A DNA stretch of 38,953 bases from Paracoccaceae bacterium (GCA_024226455.1 JAAELR010000029.1:1-38953), one strand, 5' to 3'; counted from the first letter of the stretch, positions 16,620 to 25,445 are shown. Numbers and translations are program-made. Notes: generated from the sequence alone by a model not told the origin.

Positions 16620-17348
16620 ATGCGCATCAAGGGATTTGCCAGGACGCTGGTATCGGTGATTGCGATCAGTGCGGGCAGCATGGCGAATGCCCAGCTTTTT
16701 TCCAACACCGGGGACTGGTCCAAGGCGTTCACGGCGCCCGACTTTACCAGCGGGCTTTCCGGTCTTGCCGGTCTCGGTGACTCTGATCTGCTTGGCAACT
16801 CGGATGTGCTGGGCGGCTTCACCAAGCTGCTGTTCAACCCGCTGATGATGGACATGATGCTGAAGCCTGCTGTGGCGATGATGGACCCGGAGCTCTTTAG
16901 CCAGTGGATCGGCATCGCGATGCAGCCAGAGGTCATCTCTGCGGTGCTCGAACTTGCCGACCCGGCGATGATCGAGCCGATGATGACGATGATGATGAAC
17001 CCGCAGATCTGGGAGGCGGTGCTGGCCTTTGCCTCGCCCGAGATGACCGAGGCCTTCATCAAGATCATGATGGATCCGGCCTGGATGTCCGCCATGATGC
17101 AGTTCGCTTCGCCCGAGATGTGGGAAACCTGGATGCGGCTGGCATTCAACCCCGACATGATCGAGACGGCGCTCAAGTTCATGGAGCCCGAGATGCTGGC
17201 CAGCTACATGGAGATGATGACCGACCCGGCCTTCATGGATGCTATGCTGAAGATGATGGACCCCGAACTGATGGTCAACATGATGACCGCGATGATCAAG
17301 ATGTCGACCACGGTCCCCGGTGCGCTCGGGTCGATGACAGACAACTAG
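16620..17348 (+). CDS. Secreted methionine-rich repeat protein
   Basis: I do not recognise a named family. The start ATG at 16620 follows GGAGG. Of 242 residues, the first 24 form a signal peptide ending ANA, so the mature protein should be periplasmic or secreted. From residue 88 to 225 it is made of eleven units beginning x-[DNSEQ]-P, with lengths alternating exactly 13 and 12; the prolines are at 90, 103, 115, 128, 140, 153, 165, 178, 190, 203 and 215. Each unit looks like a short amphipathic helix with Met at the hydrophobic positions. There are about 39 Met (16%), six or more Trp, and no Cys or His. Met-rich periplasmic proteins often handle Cu(I); that role is only inferred. The DUF302 gene follows 78 bp downstream. 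Confidence 0.88.
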   Translation: MRIKGFARTLVSVIAISAGSMANAQLFSNTGDWSKAFTAPDFTSGLSGLAGLGDSDLLGNSDVLGGFTKLLFNPLMMDMMLKPAVAMMDPELFSQWIGIAMQPEVISAVLELADPAMIEPMMTMMMNPQIWEAVLAFASPEMTEAFIKIMMDPAWMSAMMQFASPEMWETWMRLAFNPDMIETALKFMEPEMLASYMEMMTDPAFMDAMLKMMDPELMVNMMTAMIKMSTTVPGALGSMTDN

Positions 17349-17426
17349 GACAGAACTGAAGGCGCGTAAGGCCGTCCGCCGGTTCGCGCGGCCCGGAATG
17401 CGGGCAGATCGATGATGGAGGATACC

Positions 17427-18152
17427 ATGAAAGCAGCCCATAGGGTTGTCACCGCACTGGCCGCCGCCGCCATGCTTTTGCTGTCGGGCGCCGCGCTTGC
17501 ACAGGATGAGGGCGGGTACGACAATTCACGCACCTATGCAGGCCCCAATGTCGGGCTGCCAGCAAGCTGGGGCGCCAAGCTGACCGAATGGTCGGCCATC
17601 GCCGCGCCGCTGGTGCCGGATGTGCCGCCCAACACCGTCACCGAAGAGGTGCTGACCGCGAATGCCAAGCTGATCGCCATGCAGGCGATGATGATGTCGA
17701 ACCCGCTTAGTCTGCGCCAGATGATCACCATGATGGTGGCCAAGAAGAAGGTGGTCGAGGACCTCACCTTCGATGAGGTGCTCGAGTCGATGGATCTGCG
17801 CGCCAACCTTCTGAACATGAAGAAGGTGGGCCATAACACGCCATCGAAGGTGATCGAGGCCACGACCGGCGAACCCAGCCCGCGGCTGGAGATGATCAGC
17901 TATTGCGACATTCCGACGATGCGCACGATCCTGGACTATGTGCCCGAATTCAGCGTTTTCGTGCCATGCCGAATCACAGTCATGGAAGACGCCAACGGCG
18001 ATATCTGGATCATGACGCTGGATTGGGACATCCGCTGGATGGACACTTCGCCCAACCCCAACAAGATCACACCCGAACTGCGTGAGGCGGCGATCTATGT
18101 GCGCGAATCGATCGAGAGCATCATGGAGGCAGGCGCCAACGGCGACCTGTAA
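17427..18152 (+). CDS. Secreted DUF302-domain protein
   Basis: A 241-residue protein of unknown function. I choose the ATG at 17427, with GGAGG at 17417-17421; the two earlier ATGs lie upstream of that site. A signal peptide (MKAAHRVVTALAAAAMLLLS...ALA, cleavage near residue 25) sends it to the periplasm. Residues 60-110 are a Met-containing linker/helical region (LIAMQAMMMSNPLSLRQMITMM). The DUF302-like part is about residues 110-205, with ISYCDIPTMRTILDYVPEFSVFVPCRITVMEDANGDIWI; C160 and C181 could be metal or disulphide ligands. It lies between the Met-rich protein gene and the FAD oxidoreductase gene (3 bp before the latter), suggesting co-transcription and a shared periplasmic task. Confidence 0.85.
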   Translation: MKAAHRVVTALAAAAMLLLSGAALAQDEGGYDNSRTYAGPNVGLPASWGAKLTEWSAIAAPLVPDVPPNTVTEEVLTANAKLIAMQAMMMSNPLSLRQMITMMVAKKKVVEDLTFDEVLESMDLRANLLNMKKVGHNTPSKVIEATTGEPSPRLEMISYCDIPTMRTILDYVPEFSVFVPCRITVMEDANGDIWIMTLDWDIRWMDTSPNPNKITPELREAAIYVRESIESIMEAGANGDL

Positions 18153-18155
18153 GAC

Positions 18156-19238
18156 ATGAGCGATTTCCTGATCATCGGCGGCGGCATTGCCGGTATCTCT
18201 GTCGCCGCGCGGCTGTCGCATCTGGGCAAGGTCACGCTGCTGGAGGCCGAGGATGCGCTGGGCTACCATTCCTCGGGCCGTTCGGCGGCGATGTTCGAGG
18301 AGACCTATGGCAAGCCCTCGACCGTGGCGCTGAACCGGGCCAGCAAATCCTATCACATGTCAGACAATGGCGGCGTGCTCAGCCCGCGCGGGCTGATGCT
18401 GGTGGGCACCGCCGGGGACCGAGAGACCTTTGCCCACGACAGCGACATGATGGAAATGGAACCGATCACCGTCGAGGACGCCTGCGCCCGGGTTCCGGTC
18501 CTGAACCCCAAGACCGTCGTGCAGGCCGGGTATCACACCGCGGCGTGGGATATCGACACCGACCTTCTGGCCCAGAACTTCGCCCGCGAGGCCCGCGGTA
18601 ACGGCGCTGAGATTATCACAGGCGTGCGGGCGACGGCGATCCGCCGAACTACCGCGGGCTGGGCGGTCGATACCGCAAAGGGCAGTTTTGCCGCGGGCCT
18701 GCTGGTCAACGCCGCTGGCGCCTGGGTTGACCGGGTTGCGGGCCTTGCCGGGGTCGCTCCGCTGGGCTTCACCCCCTTTCGACGCTCTGTTGCCCGCATC
18801 CCGGCCCCTGGCGGTCACGATGTCAGCGCCTGGCCCATGCTGTTCGGTGCCGGAGAGACCTGGTACGCCAAGCCCGATGCCGGCAAGCTGCTGGTGTCGC
18901 CCGCAGACGAGGACCCCGTCGAGCCGCAGGATGCATGGGCCGATGACATGGTGCTGGCGGAAGGTATCGCGCGGTATCAGGAGATGGTGACAGAACCGGT
19001 GACACGGGTCGACAGTAGCTGGGCCGGCCTGCGCACCTTTGCCCCCGACCGCCAGCTTGTGATCGGGTTCGACCCTGCCGATCCGGGGTTCTTCTGGCAT
19101 GCGGGGCAGGGCGGCTATGGCATCCAGACCTCGCCCGCCGCCAGCATGCTGGCCGCCGACCTGATCGGTGGCCGCGCGCCAGAGATCGACGCAGACACGG
19201 TTGCGGCACTGTCGCCCGCCAGATTTACCCGCGTTTGA
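18156..19238 (+). CDS. FAD-dependent oxidoreductase (DAAO/glycine-oxidase superfamily)
   Basis: A 360-residue flavoprotein of the D-amino-acid oxidase/dehydrogenase superfamily, predicted cytoplasmic or membrane-associated. The FAD-binding Rossmann motif IIGGGIAGISVAARL is at residues 6-20, with the ribose-binding Glu at the end of the second strand (LLEAE, about 30). The family's SSGRSAAMFEETYG follows, where the isoalloxazine region is bound. The C-terminal part has WAGLRTFAPDRQLVIGFDP and FFWHAGQGGYGIQTSPAASMLAADLI, typical of this superfamily. The substrate is not identifiable; amino acids or other amines are likely. It starts 3 bp after the DUF302 stop, so the two are in one transcript. 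Confidence 0.9.
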   Translation: MSDFLIIGGGIAGISVAARLSHLGKVTLLEAEDALGYHSSGRSAAMFEETYGKPSTVALNRASKSYHMSDNGGVLSPRGLMLVGTAGDRETFAHDSDMMEMEPITVEDACARVPVLNPKTVVQAGYHTAAWDIDTDLLAQNFAREARGNGAEIITGVRATAIRRTTAGWAVDTAKGSFAAGLLVNAAGAWVDRVAGLAGVAPLGFTPFRRSVARIPAPGGHDVSAWPMLFGAGETWYAKPDAGKLLVSPADEDPVEPQDAWADDMVLAEGIARYQEMVTEPVTRVDSSWAGLRTFAPDRQLVIGFDPADPGFFWHAGQGGYGIQTSPAASMLAADLIGGRAPEIDADTVAALSPARFTRV

Positions 19239-19305
19239 TCCCGGTCAAGGCCGATCGCCGCAGGACGGCCCAAAGCAGCACCCGCAAGAACCGCAAGAGG
19301 CGAAC

Positions 19306-19641
19306 ATGGACTGGAAAGAAAACAACGCCGCAATGCGCGGCAAGCTGCGCAACCTGAACCGCGCCATCCCGGAAACGGCCAAGGGTTTTGGCGCCCTGTC
19401 CAAAGCCGCCAAGGAAGGTGGTGTGCTGGACGCCAAGACCAAGGAATTCGTCGCCCTCGGCATCGCGGTGGCCGACCGCTGTGAGGCCTGCATCGGCTTT
19501 CATGTCGAGGCGCTGGTTCGCGTCGGCGGCAGCCGCGAAGAGATCGCCGACGTGCTGGCCATGGCGGTGCAGATGGGCGGCGGCCCGTCGCTGATGTACG
19601 CCGCCAAGGCGCTTGACTGCTACGACCAGATGACCGCCTGA
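19306..19641 (+). CDS. AhpD-like / carboxymuconolactone decarboxylase-family protein
   Basis: A 111-residue protein from the ATG at 19306, preceded by AGAGG. The core CEACIGFHVEALVRVGGSREEI has the AhpD-type CxxC (C59 and C62) with a following His (H66), the redox arrangement of alkylhydroperoxidase-D proteins. Family members act as peroxidase adaptors or, without the CxxC, as decarboxylases; the intact CxxCxxxH here favours a thiol-redox role. It is the last gene of the run that begins with the Met-rich protein, separated from the oxidoreductase gene by 67 bp, and ends 8 bp from the convergent penicillin-binding protein gene. Confidence 0.9.
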   Translation: MDWKENNAAMRGKLRNLNRAIPETAKGFGALSKAAKEGGVLDAKTKEFVALGIAVADRCEACIGFHVEALVRVGGSREEIADVLAMAVQMGGGPSLMYAAKALDCYDQMTA

Positions 19642-19649
19642 ACCCCGGG

Positions 19650-21812
19650 CTACCGGTTCCGGCTGCCGAAGATATCCCGCAGCAATTCATCGATGGCGTT
19701 GCCGCGCCTTGTCTCGCGGGTCAGGATGCCGGGCTGTACCGGCTGCGGTGCCTCGCGCGGCAGTTGCGCCGGTGTGATCATCGGCAGGCTGCGCGGCGGC
19801 AGACCTTCATGCACCCGCAGCATGACCTCGTGCCAGATCTCGGCGGGCAGCCCGCCGCCGGTGACGCCCGTGAGCGGCGTGTTGTCGTCATTACCCATCC
19901 AGACCCCGGCCACGTAGTCCGCCGTGAAGCCCAGAAACCACGCATCCCGCGCCGCCTGGGTGGTGCCGGTCTTGCCCGCCACTTGGCGCCCGTCTAGCCG
20001 GGCGCGCTGGCCGGTGCCACGCTCGACAACCTGGGTCATCATGTAGATCAGCTGCCCGGCGGCATTGGCCGAGATCACCCGTTCGCGCATACCGCCGACC
20101 TGACCCATCAGCGCCGCCTCGTCGCCCAGAAGACGCAGCTCGGTCAGCCCGAAGGGCCGCACCGACGTGCCGCCATTGAGGATACCCGCATAGGCGCCGG
20201 TCATTTCCAACAGCGTCGATTCAGAGGTACCCAGCGCCAGCGCCGGACCGACGGCAAGGTCGCTTGCGATACCAAAGGTTTCCGCCACGGTGCGCACATG
20301 GTCGCGGCCCACGGCCTCTGATAACCGTACCGTGGGGACATTGAGCGAGCGCACCAGCGCCTCTGTCAGGTTGGTCTCACCGATGAAAGTCTTGTCGTAA
20401 TTCTGCGGCGTCCAGGGGCCGGAGCCGGGGATATCGATGGTCAGCGGCGTGTCCAGCACGGGGTCGTCCATACGATAGCCCAGATCCAGCGCGGTGGCGT
20501 AGACGAAGGGCTTGAAGGCACTGCCGGTCTGACGCTTGGCCATGATCGCCCGGTTGAATGTGCCCGTAACGCCGGTGAACTTACGCCCGCCGACCATGGC
20601 CCGCACAGAGCCGTCGGCGGACATGATGACGATGGCCGCTTGCGCCACGCTGCCCGGCTTCAGCTTGGCGTCCAGCACCGCCTGCAGCCCTTGCTCGGCG
20701 GCGGTCTGGATACGCTGGTCGAAGGTGGTCTTGACGATCACGTCCTCGGTGGTGTCGCGGGTCAGGAAAGCGGGACCGCGGCCCATCACCCAATCGGCGA
20801 AATAGCCCCCAGCACGCGCCTGGGCCGCCGCCGACAGGCCGGCGGGTGCGATCTTGGCCGCGGCGGCGTCGGTGGCCGAGATATAGCCCTGGTCCGCCAT
20901 CAGGTTCAGTACAACCGCCGCTCGATCCTGCGCACGCGTCAGGCTGTTGGTCGGCGCATAGCGAGACGGTGCGGTCAATAGCCCCGCCAGCATCGCCGCC
21001 TGGGGCGCGTTCACCTCTGCCGCGGACTTGCCGAAATAGCGCTGGGCGGCGGCCTCGAACCCGTAGGCGCCGGCGCCCAGATAGGCCCGGTTGAGATAAA
21101 CCGTCAGAATCTCGTCCTTGGAATACTTGATCTCCATCGCCACCGCGAAGGTCATTTCCCTGATCTTGCGCCACATCGTGGTTCTTCGGCAGTCGGCCTC
21201 ATAGTCGGTCTCGCTCTCCCAGGTGCCCTTGTCGAAGGGCACGCCCAGGCACATCAGCTTGGCAACCTGCTGGGTGATGGTGCTGCCGCCATGCCCCGAA
21301 AGGGGCCCGCGGCCTTCGCGCAGGTTGATGCGGATCGCACTGGCGATGCCGCGAGGGCTGACGCCGAAATGGCGATAAAAGCGTTTGTCCTCGGTCGCCA
21401 CGACGGCGTTTCTCAGCATCGGCGACACGGTACCGGCGGTGACCTGGCCGCCGAATTGCTCGCCACGCCAGGCAAAGACCTCGCCGTTGCGGTCCAGCAT
21501 GGTGACAGAGCCGCGGGTGCGGGCGTCAACCAGATCGTCAACCGGGGGCAGAAGCGAGTAATTGTACCAGACCGCCACCCCGACGATCAGCGCCAGCACC
21601 AGGCTGCCGCGCCAGAACAGCCGCCACAGAAGGCGCCCCATCCAGCCGAACACGGACCGCAAGAACCGGACAATGAAATTGCCACGCGGCCGCGCACGCG
21701 CACGCGCCGGTTTGCGCGGCGTGGGTTTGCGTTTGGCCGGTTTTCTAGCCGCGCCGCGGGGGGGTCGCTTGTCCGCCACAAGCGGAGGCCTGCGCTTGCC
21801 TGTATTACTCAT
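19650..21812 (-). CDS. Class A penicillin-binding protein (transglycosylase/transpeptidase)
   Basis: Bifunctional peptidoglycan synthase of 720 residues anchored in the inner membrane. The ATG at 21812 is preferred to the upstream TTG. A very basic cytoplasmic tail (residues 7-45, rich in Lys/Arg/Pro) is followed by one membrane helix (about 68-86). The GT51 domain has ATEDKRFYRHFGV with catalytic E141, then GGSTITQQVAKL and a NRAYLGAGAYGFEAAAQRYFGK motif. The transpeptidase domain has SAFK with active Ser431 and Lys434, SLNVPTVRL near 490, and KTGTT at 614-618. The length and layout suit a PBP1A/PBP2-like protein of alphaproteobacteria. It converges with the AhpD-like gene. Confidence 0.94.
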   Translation of the reverse strand: MSNTGKRRPPLVADKRPPRGAARKPAKRKPTPRKPARARARPRGNFIVRFLRSVFGWMGRLLWRLFWRGSLVLALIVGVAVWYNYSLLPPVDDLVDARTRGSVTMLDRNGEVFAWRGEQFGGQVTAGTVSPMLRNAVVATEDKRFYRHFGVSPRGIASAIRINLREGRGPLSGHGGSTITQQVAKLMCLGVPFDKGTWESETDYEADCRRTTMWRKIREMTFAVAMEIKYSKDEILTVYLNRAYLGAGAYGFEAAAQRYFGKSAAEVNAPQAAMLAGLLTAPSRYAPTNSLTRAQDRAAVVLNLMADQGYISATDAAAAKIAPAGLSAAAQARAGGYFADWVMGRGPAFLTRDTTEDVIVKTTFDQRIQTAAEQGLQAVLDAKLKPGSVAQAAIVIMSADGSVRAMVGGRKFTGVTGTFNRAIMAKRQTGSAFKPFVYATALDLGYRMDDPVLDTPLTIDIPGSGPWTPQNYDKTFIGETNLTEALVRSLNVPTVRLSEAVGRDHVRTVAETFGIASDLAVGPALALGTSESTLLEMTGAYAGILNGGTSVRPFGLTELRLLGDEAALMGQVGGMRERVISANAAGQLIYMMTQVVERGTGQRARLDGRQVAGKTGTTQAARDAWFLGFTADYVAGVWMGNDDNTPLTGVTGGGLPAEIWHEVMLRVHEGLPPRSLPMITPAQLPREAPQPVQPGILTRETRRGNAIDELLRDIFGSRNR

Positions 21813-22138
21813 CAATGCCGTGCCCGGGTTTTCTTTGTCGCACCATACCCTGCCCTACAGGGAATGTGGACCCACAAGAAACACCCCACTGCCCGGTGCG
21901 GGCCGAACCGGCGGTGACCCGCGCGGGCTTCAGGTTTTTGCCCATGAATTGGGCGTGACGCAAGCAAAGTGCAACAACTGTGCGATCTGGCGCGATTTCG
22001 ACCCCGGCTTGCGTGCCATTGCTGCGCTGCAGCGCCGAGCCTGTACCCGGGACAGCACCGCAGGGCGACTGCAATACCCGATGGGACAGATGTCAAACAA
22101 ATCAACGCGGCAATCAACGGTGGCGGCATCGCTTGCCG
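21813..22138. other. Gap between RTX and PBP genes
   Basis: About 325 bp, both neighbours on the minus strand. It should contain the PBP promoter. Small inverted repeats are visible (GCCCA/TGGGC at 21940-21954; CCCTG/CAGGG near 21849-21863) but none has a T-run that would make a clear terminator for the RTX gene. No gene is supported. Confidence 0.4.
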
Positions 22139-25100
22139 TTACACGACCAGCGATGCCTCTGGCATGATTTCGTCGAACATGCCGATGATGAAGTTGTCGG
22201 GATTGCTGATATCGGCCCATTCGGCGGTTTCGTCGGTGTCGACTAGGAAGCGCTCGTTGGTCCTGATGTCCTGCACTGTGAAATGCAGATCATCGTCCAC
22301 ATAGGTCTTCCACATCTTCAGGTCCATCACGTCATGCACGCCTCTCATGCCTCCCAGTGCGATCTGGTCCTGACCGATCTCGAAATCGCGGATCACGTCG
22401 AGCTGTTCGTTGCGCTCGTCGATGGTGCCGGAAAGCTGGTCCCAGTCGGCAAGGTCACCGTTGCCGAACGAAAAGATGTCGGCGCCTTCGCCGCCGGTCA
22501 TCACCTCCCGTCCGTTACCGCCATAGAGCGTGTCGTTGCCGCTGCCACCGGTCAGCGTGTCGTCGCCTGTGCCGCCGTTCAGCGCGTCGTTGCCGCTGCC
22601 GTCGGTGTCGTCGATATCGTCGGTTCCGATCAGGTTCTGGTCGATGATGAAGTTGTCGGGATTGCTGATATCGGCCCATTCGGCGGTTTCGTCGGTGTCG
22701 ACTAGGAAGCGTTCGTTGGTCTTGATGTTCTGCACGGTGAAATGCAGATCGTTGTCGACATAGGTCTTCCAGATGTTCAGGTCCATCACGTCATGCACGC
22801 CTCTCATGCCTCCCAGTGCGATCTGGTCCTGACCGATCTCGAAATCGCGGATCACGTCGAGCTGTTCGTTGCGCTCGTCGATGGTGCCCGAAAGCTGGTC
22901 CCAGTCGGCAAGATCGCCGTTGCCGAAGGAAAAGATGTCGGCACCTTCGCCGCCGGCCATCACGTCGCGTCCGCTACCTCCGTTCAGCGTGTCGTCGCCA
23001 TAACCGCCGTCCAGCGTGTCGTCGCCAAAACCGCCGTCCAGCGTGTCGTCGCCTGAGCCGCCGTTCAGCCCGTCGTTGCCGCTGCCGCCGTTCAGCGTTT
23101 GGTTGCCGTCCTGGAGGTCCATCGTGTCATCGCCATCGCCCCCGTCCAGTGTGTCGTCACCGGAGTTGCCGCCGACGTCATCGTCCGAAGAGTTGCCGCC
23201 GGTATCGTCAGTATCGTCAGTATCGTCGGTGTCGTCGATATCGTCGGTTCCGGTCAGGTTCTGGTCGATGATGAAGTTGTCGGGATTATTGATATCGGCC
23301 AATTCGGCGGTCTCGTCGGTGTCGACGAGGAAGCGCTCGTTGGTTTTGATGTTCTGCACGGTGAAATGCAGATCGTTGTTGATATAGGTCTTCCAGATGT
23401 TCAGGTCCGTCATGTCGGACACGCCGCTCATGCCGCTCAGGGCAATCCGGTCCTGGCCGATCTCGAAATCGCGGATCACGTCGAGCTGCTGGTTGCGCTC
23501 GTCGGTGGTGCCCGAAAGCTGGTCCCAGTCGACAAGGTCGCCGTTGCCGAAGGAAAACATGTCGGCGCCCTCACCGCCTGTCATAACGTCCTGTCCGCTA
23601 CCGCCGTCCAGCGTGTCGTCGCCACCGCCGCCCAGCAGGATGTCGTTTCCGGACTGTCCGTTGATGGTGTCGTCGCCGTCGAGCCCGGCCAGAGTGTTGT
23701 CACCGGAGTTGCCGACGATGTCGTTGGCCGCAGAGTTGCCGGTGCCATCGATGTCGCCGGTTCCCGTCAGGTTCAGGCCGATGATCTCCTGGCTGTGATC
23801 GTTCAGCGAAAAGCTTTCACCGATCTCGACATTCTCGCGGTACATCTCCAGGCGCACGACCTCATAGTCGTTTTGGAAACTGAACCAGACGCCATTGTGG
23901 TCGGCCTCCAGGAAGGGATCGAACGATTCGGTTTCGCCCAGCACGCCAAATGGCGTTCCCTGAGAGCTGGATACCTCGTCGATACCGTCCGGATCGAAGA
24001 GCCGTGTGCCGGTGACGTCGACAACGCCTTCGGAGAACTCGGCAAGGACGTTGAACTGGTCGCCCTTTTCAAGGTCCAGATCCTTGGCGGTGAAGAAGCT
24101 GACGACCTGGTATTCGTTCGAGAAGTGGTATTCGTTGTACTCGTCGCCGTCGGATGCGGTCAGCGAGGCGGTGTTTTCCTGATAGCCGTCATGCAGCAAC
24201 AGCCCGGGCAGCGACTCGGTCATCATGTCGTAAAGATCGCCGCCGATGTAGACATCGTCCTGGTAGGAAAGCGTGCCGTAATTGCCGTTGCTGCCAAGCG
24301 CGTAGATCGTGCCATAGTCCATACCGGCGCCGGTGAAGGTGGAAAAGCCCTGCATTATGCTGGACAGCGACTCGGCGCCCCAGAGATCGAGATCACCATG
24401 AGCGGCCAACTCGCTGCCAGAGCGCACGTCAGGCGACAACCAGCCCATCACCAGATCGAGGTCGGGATTGTCGGTGGCCATTTCCCAGGCACCCATCATG
24501 TCCTGCAGGCTGGAGCCGAAGATATCGGCTTCGATTCCATGTCGGACCTGATCGAAACCGTCGGTGTAGCGGTGCCAGATCACCGAATCGACGGCGTCGA
24601 GGGCATCGGCCTCTTCGAAGGCGAGGATGAAGCTTTCGTTGTCGAGCGCACTGGCCTCGCCCGCGCCGCTGCCATTGCCCGAGGACTGGAACCGCGCCGC
24701 CTGAACGGCAGTGTTGACCTCGACCCCGTTGGCGGCCTCGAAATCGCCGATGGCGCGGGCGACATCGGCAAAAACCTGGCCGTAGTCATACGCAAGGTCC
24801 GAGACCGGCATGCCGTCATTCAGCGCCTCGCGCCAGTGGCCGGTGGAGTAGTATTCGCTGCCGATCTCGATGGTCAGTTCCGGTATCTCGCTGGCCTGAA
24901 GACCAAAGGCAGTCTGACCGGTGCCGGGGTCGACGGTGTAGAACCGTTCCAGAAATCCGTACATGTCGTTATAGGCGGCGGCTGGCGGGGAGTTGGAACC
25001 GTCCGCATGCATCGCTTCGACATAGCGCGAAGTCGGGGCGACCATGGCAAAGCTCATCTGGTTTTCCGCCACGGACTGCAGCACGTCGTCGATTGTCGCC

Positions 25101-25351
25101 GCCTCGCCGCCGTTACGGGACCACTCCATCACGCCGTCGTTGTTCAGGTCGTAGACATAGTTGCCCTGGCTGTCGCGGATATCCTCTGCGGGGATGCCGC
25201 CGGGCCAGCGCAGATGCGACACGCCGGTGTCCACCAGGTTCTGGATGGCTTTGCCCAGGCTTTCGCCACCCAGGTGTTCGCCGCCCAGCATCTGCCGGGT
25301 GATCGCTTCGCCGGGATTGGCGTAGTTAGATGCGGAAATGTCCACCACCAT
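22139..25351 (-). CDS. RTX-type secreted protein with glycosidase-like N-terminal domain
   Basis: A large acidic protein (1070 residues), probably exported by a type I system and calcium-binding. The start ATG at 25351 follows AAGGAG by 6 bases; there is no Sec signal peptide, as expected for this route. Residues 1-420 look like a TIM-barrel glycosidase (clan-A-like): VSHLRWPGG at 44-52, IEIGSEYY at 161-168 with E166 a candidate acid/base, and VIWHRYTDGF at 258-266. A beta-rich region follows to about 530. RTX nonapeptides (GGxGxDxL) occur in three blocks, interleaved with three copies of a ~100-residue module beginning FSFGNGDLxDWDQLSGT and ending ISNPDNFII. An Asp/Thr-rich linker (DDTDDTDDT) separates two of them. 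Substrate unknown, possibly an extracellular polysaccharide. No secretion genes are in the window. Confidence 0.9.
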   Translation of the reverse strand: MVVDISASNYANPGEAITRQMLGGEHLGGESLGKAIQNLVDTGVSHLRWPGGIPAEDIRDSQGNYVYDLNNDGVMEWSRNGGEAATIDDVLQSVAENQMSFAMVAPTSRYVEAMHADGSNSPPAAAYNDMYGFLERFYTVDPGTGQTAFGLQASEIPELTIEIGSEYYSTGHWREALNDGMPVSDLAYDYGQVFADVARAIGDFEAANGVEVNTAVQAARFQSSGNGSGAGEASALDNESFILAFEEADALDAVDSVIWHRYTDGFDQVRHGIEADIFGSSLQDMMGAWEMATDNPDLDLVMGWLSPDVRSGSELAAHGDLDLWGAESLSSIMQGFSTFTGAGMDYGTIYALGSNGNYGTLSYQDDVYIGGDLYDMMTESLPGLLLHDGYQENTASLTASDGDEYNEYHFSNEYQVVSFFTAKDLDLEKGDQFNVLAEFSEGVVDVTGTRLFDPDGIDEVSSSQGTPFGVLGETESFDPFLEADHNGVWFSFQNDYEVVRLEMYRENVEIGESFSLNDHSQEIIGLNLTGTGDIDGTGNSAANDIVGNSGDNTLAGLDGDDTINGQSGNDILLGGGGDDTLDGGSGQDVMTGGEGADMFSFGNGDLVDWDQLSGTTDERNQQLDVIRDFEIGQDRIALSGMSGVSDMTDLNIWKTYINNDLHFTVQNIKTNERFLVDTDETAELADINNPDNFIIDQNLTGTDDIDDTDDTDDTDDTGGNSSDDDVGGNSGDDTLDGGDGDDTMDLQDGNQTLNGGSGNDGLNGGSGDDTLDGGFGDDTLDGGYGDDTLNGGSGRDVMAGGEGADIFSFGNGDLADWDQLSGTIDERNEQLDVIRDFEIGQDQIALGGMRGVHDVMDLNIWKTYVDNDLHFTVQNIKTNERFLVDTDETAEWADISNPDNFIIDQNLIGTDDIDDTDGSGNDALNGGTGDDTLTGGSGNDTLYGGNGREVMTGGEGADIFSFGNGDLADWDQLSGTIDERNEQLDVIRDFEIGQDQIALGGMRGVHDVMDLKMWKTYVDDDLHFTVQDIRTNERFLVDTDETAEWADISNPDNFIIGMFDEIMPEASLVV
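22184..23600. repeat. Three long coding repeats in the RTX gene
   Basis: Near-identical units of about 330 bp begin at 22184, 22643 and 23267. The first two differ at only a handful of bases, many of them silent; the third is more divergent. They encode the module FSFGNGD...ERFLVDTDETA...NPDNFII. The high DNA identity between the two C-terminal copies suggests a recent duplication or ongoing gene conversion. Confidence 0.85.
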
Positions 25352-25445
25352 TGAGGTCTCCTTCGGACGGAGCACCCGGTCGTGATTTCTTCACCCCGTG
25401 CGCCTACCAAAGCCCCCAATGGCCTCGCCGTGGTATGCTGATAGT

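Noticed and set aside
19240-19305. Earlier start for the AhpD-like protein overlapping the oxidoreductase gene
   Set aside because: The upstream extension is low-complexity and the ATG at 19306 has a proper Shine-Dalgarno and matches the family's usual N-terminus.
22500-23700. Regularly spaced short repeats that resemble a CRISPR array at first glance
   Set aside because: They are in-frame RTX nonapeptide codons and coding modules, without constant repeat/variable spacer structure or cas genes.
23099-25354. Long plus-strand frame antisense to the RTX gene
   Set aside because: Val/Asp-rich shadow created by the repetitive RTX codons; the minus strand has the Shine-Dalgarno, the domain content and RTX motifs.
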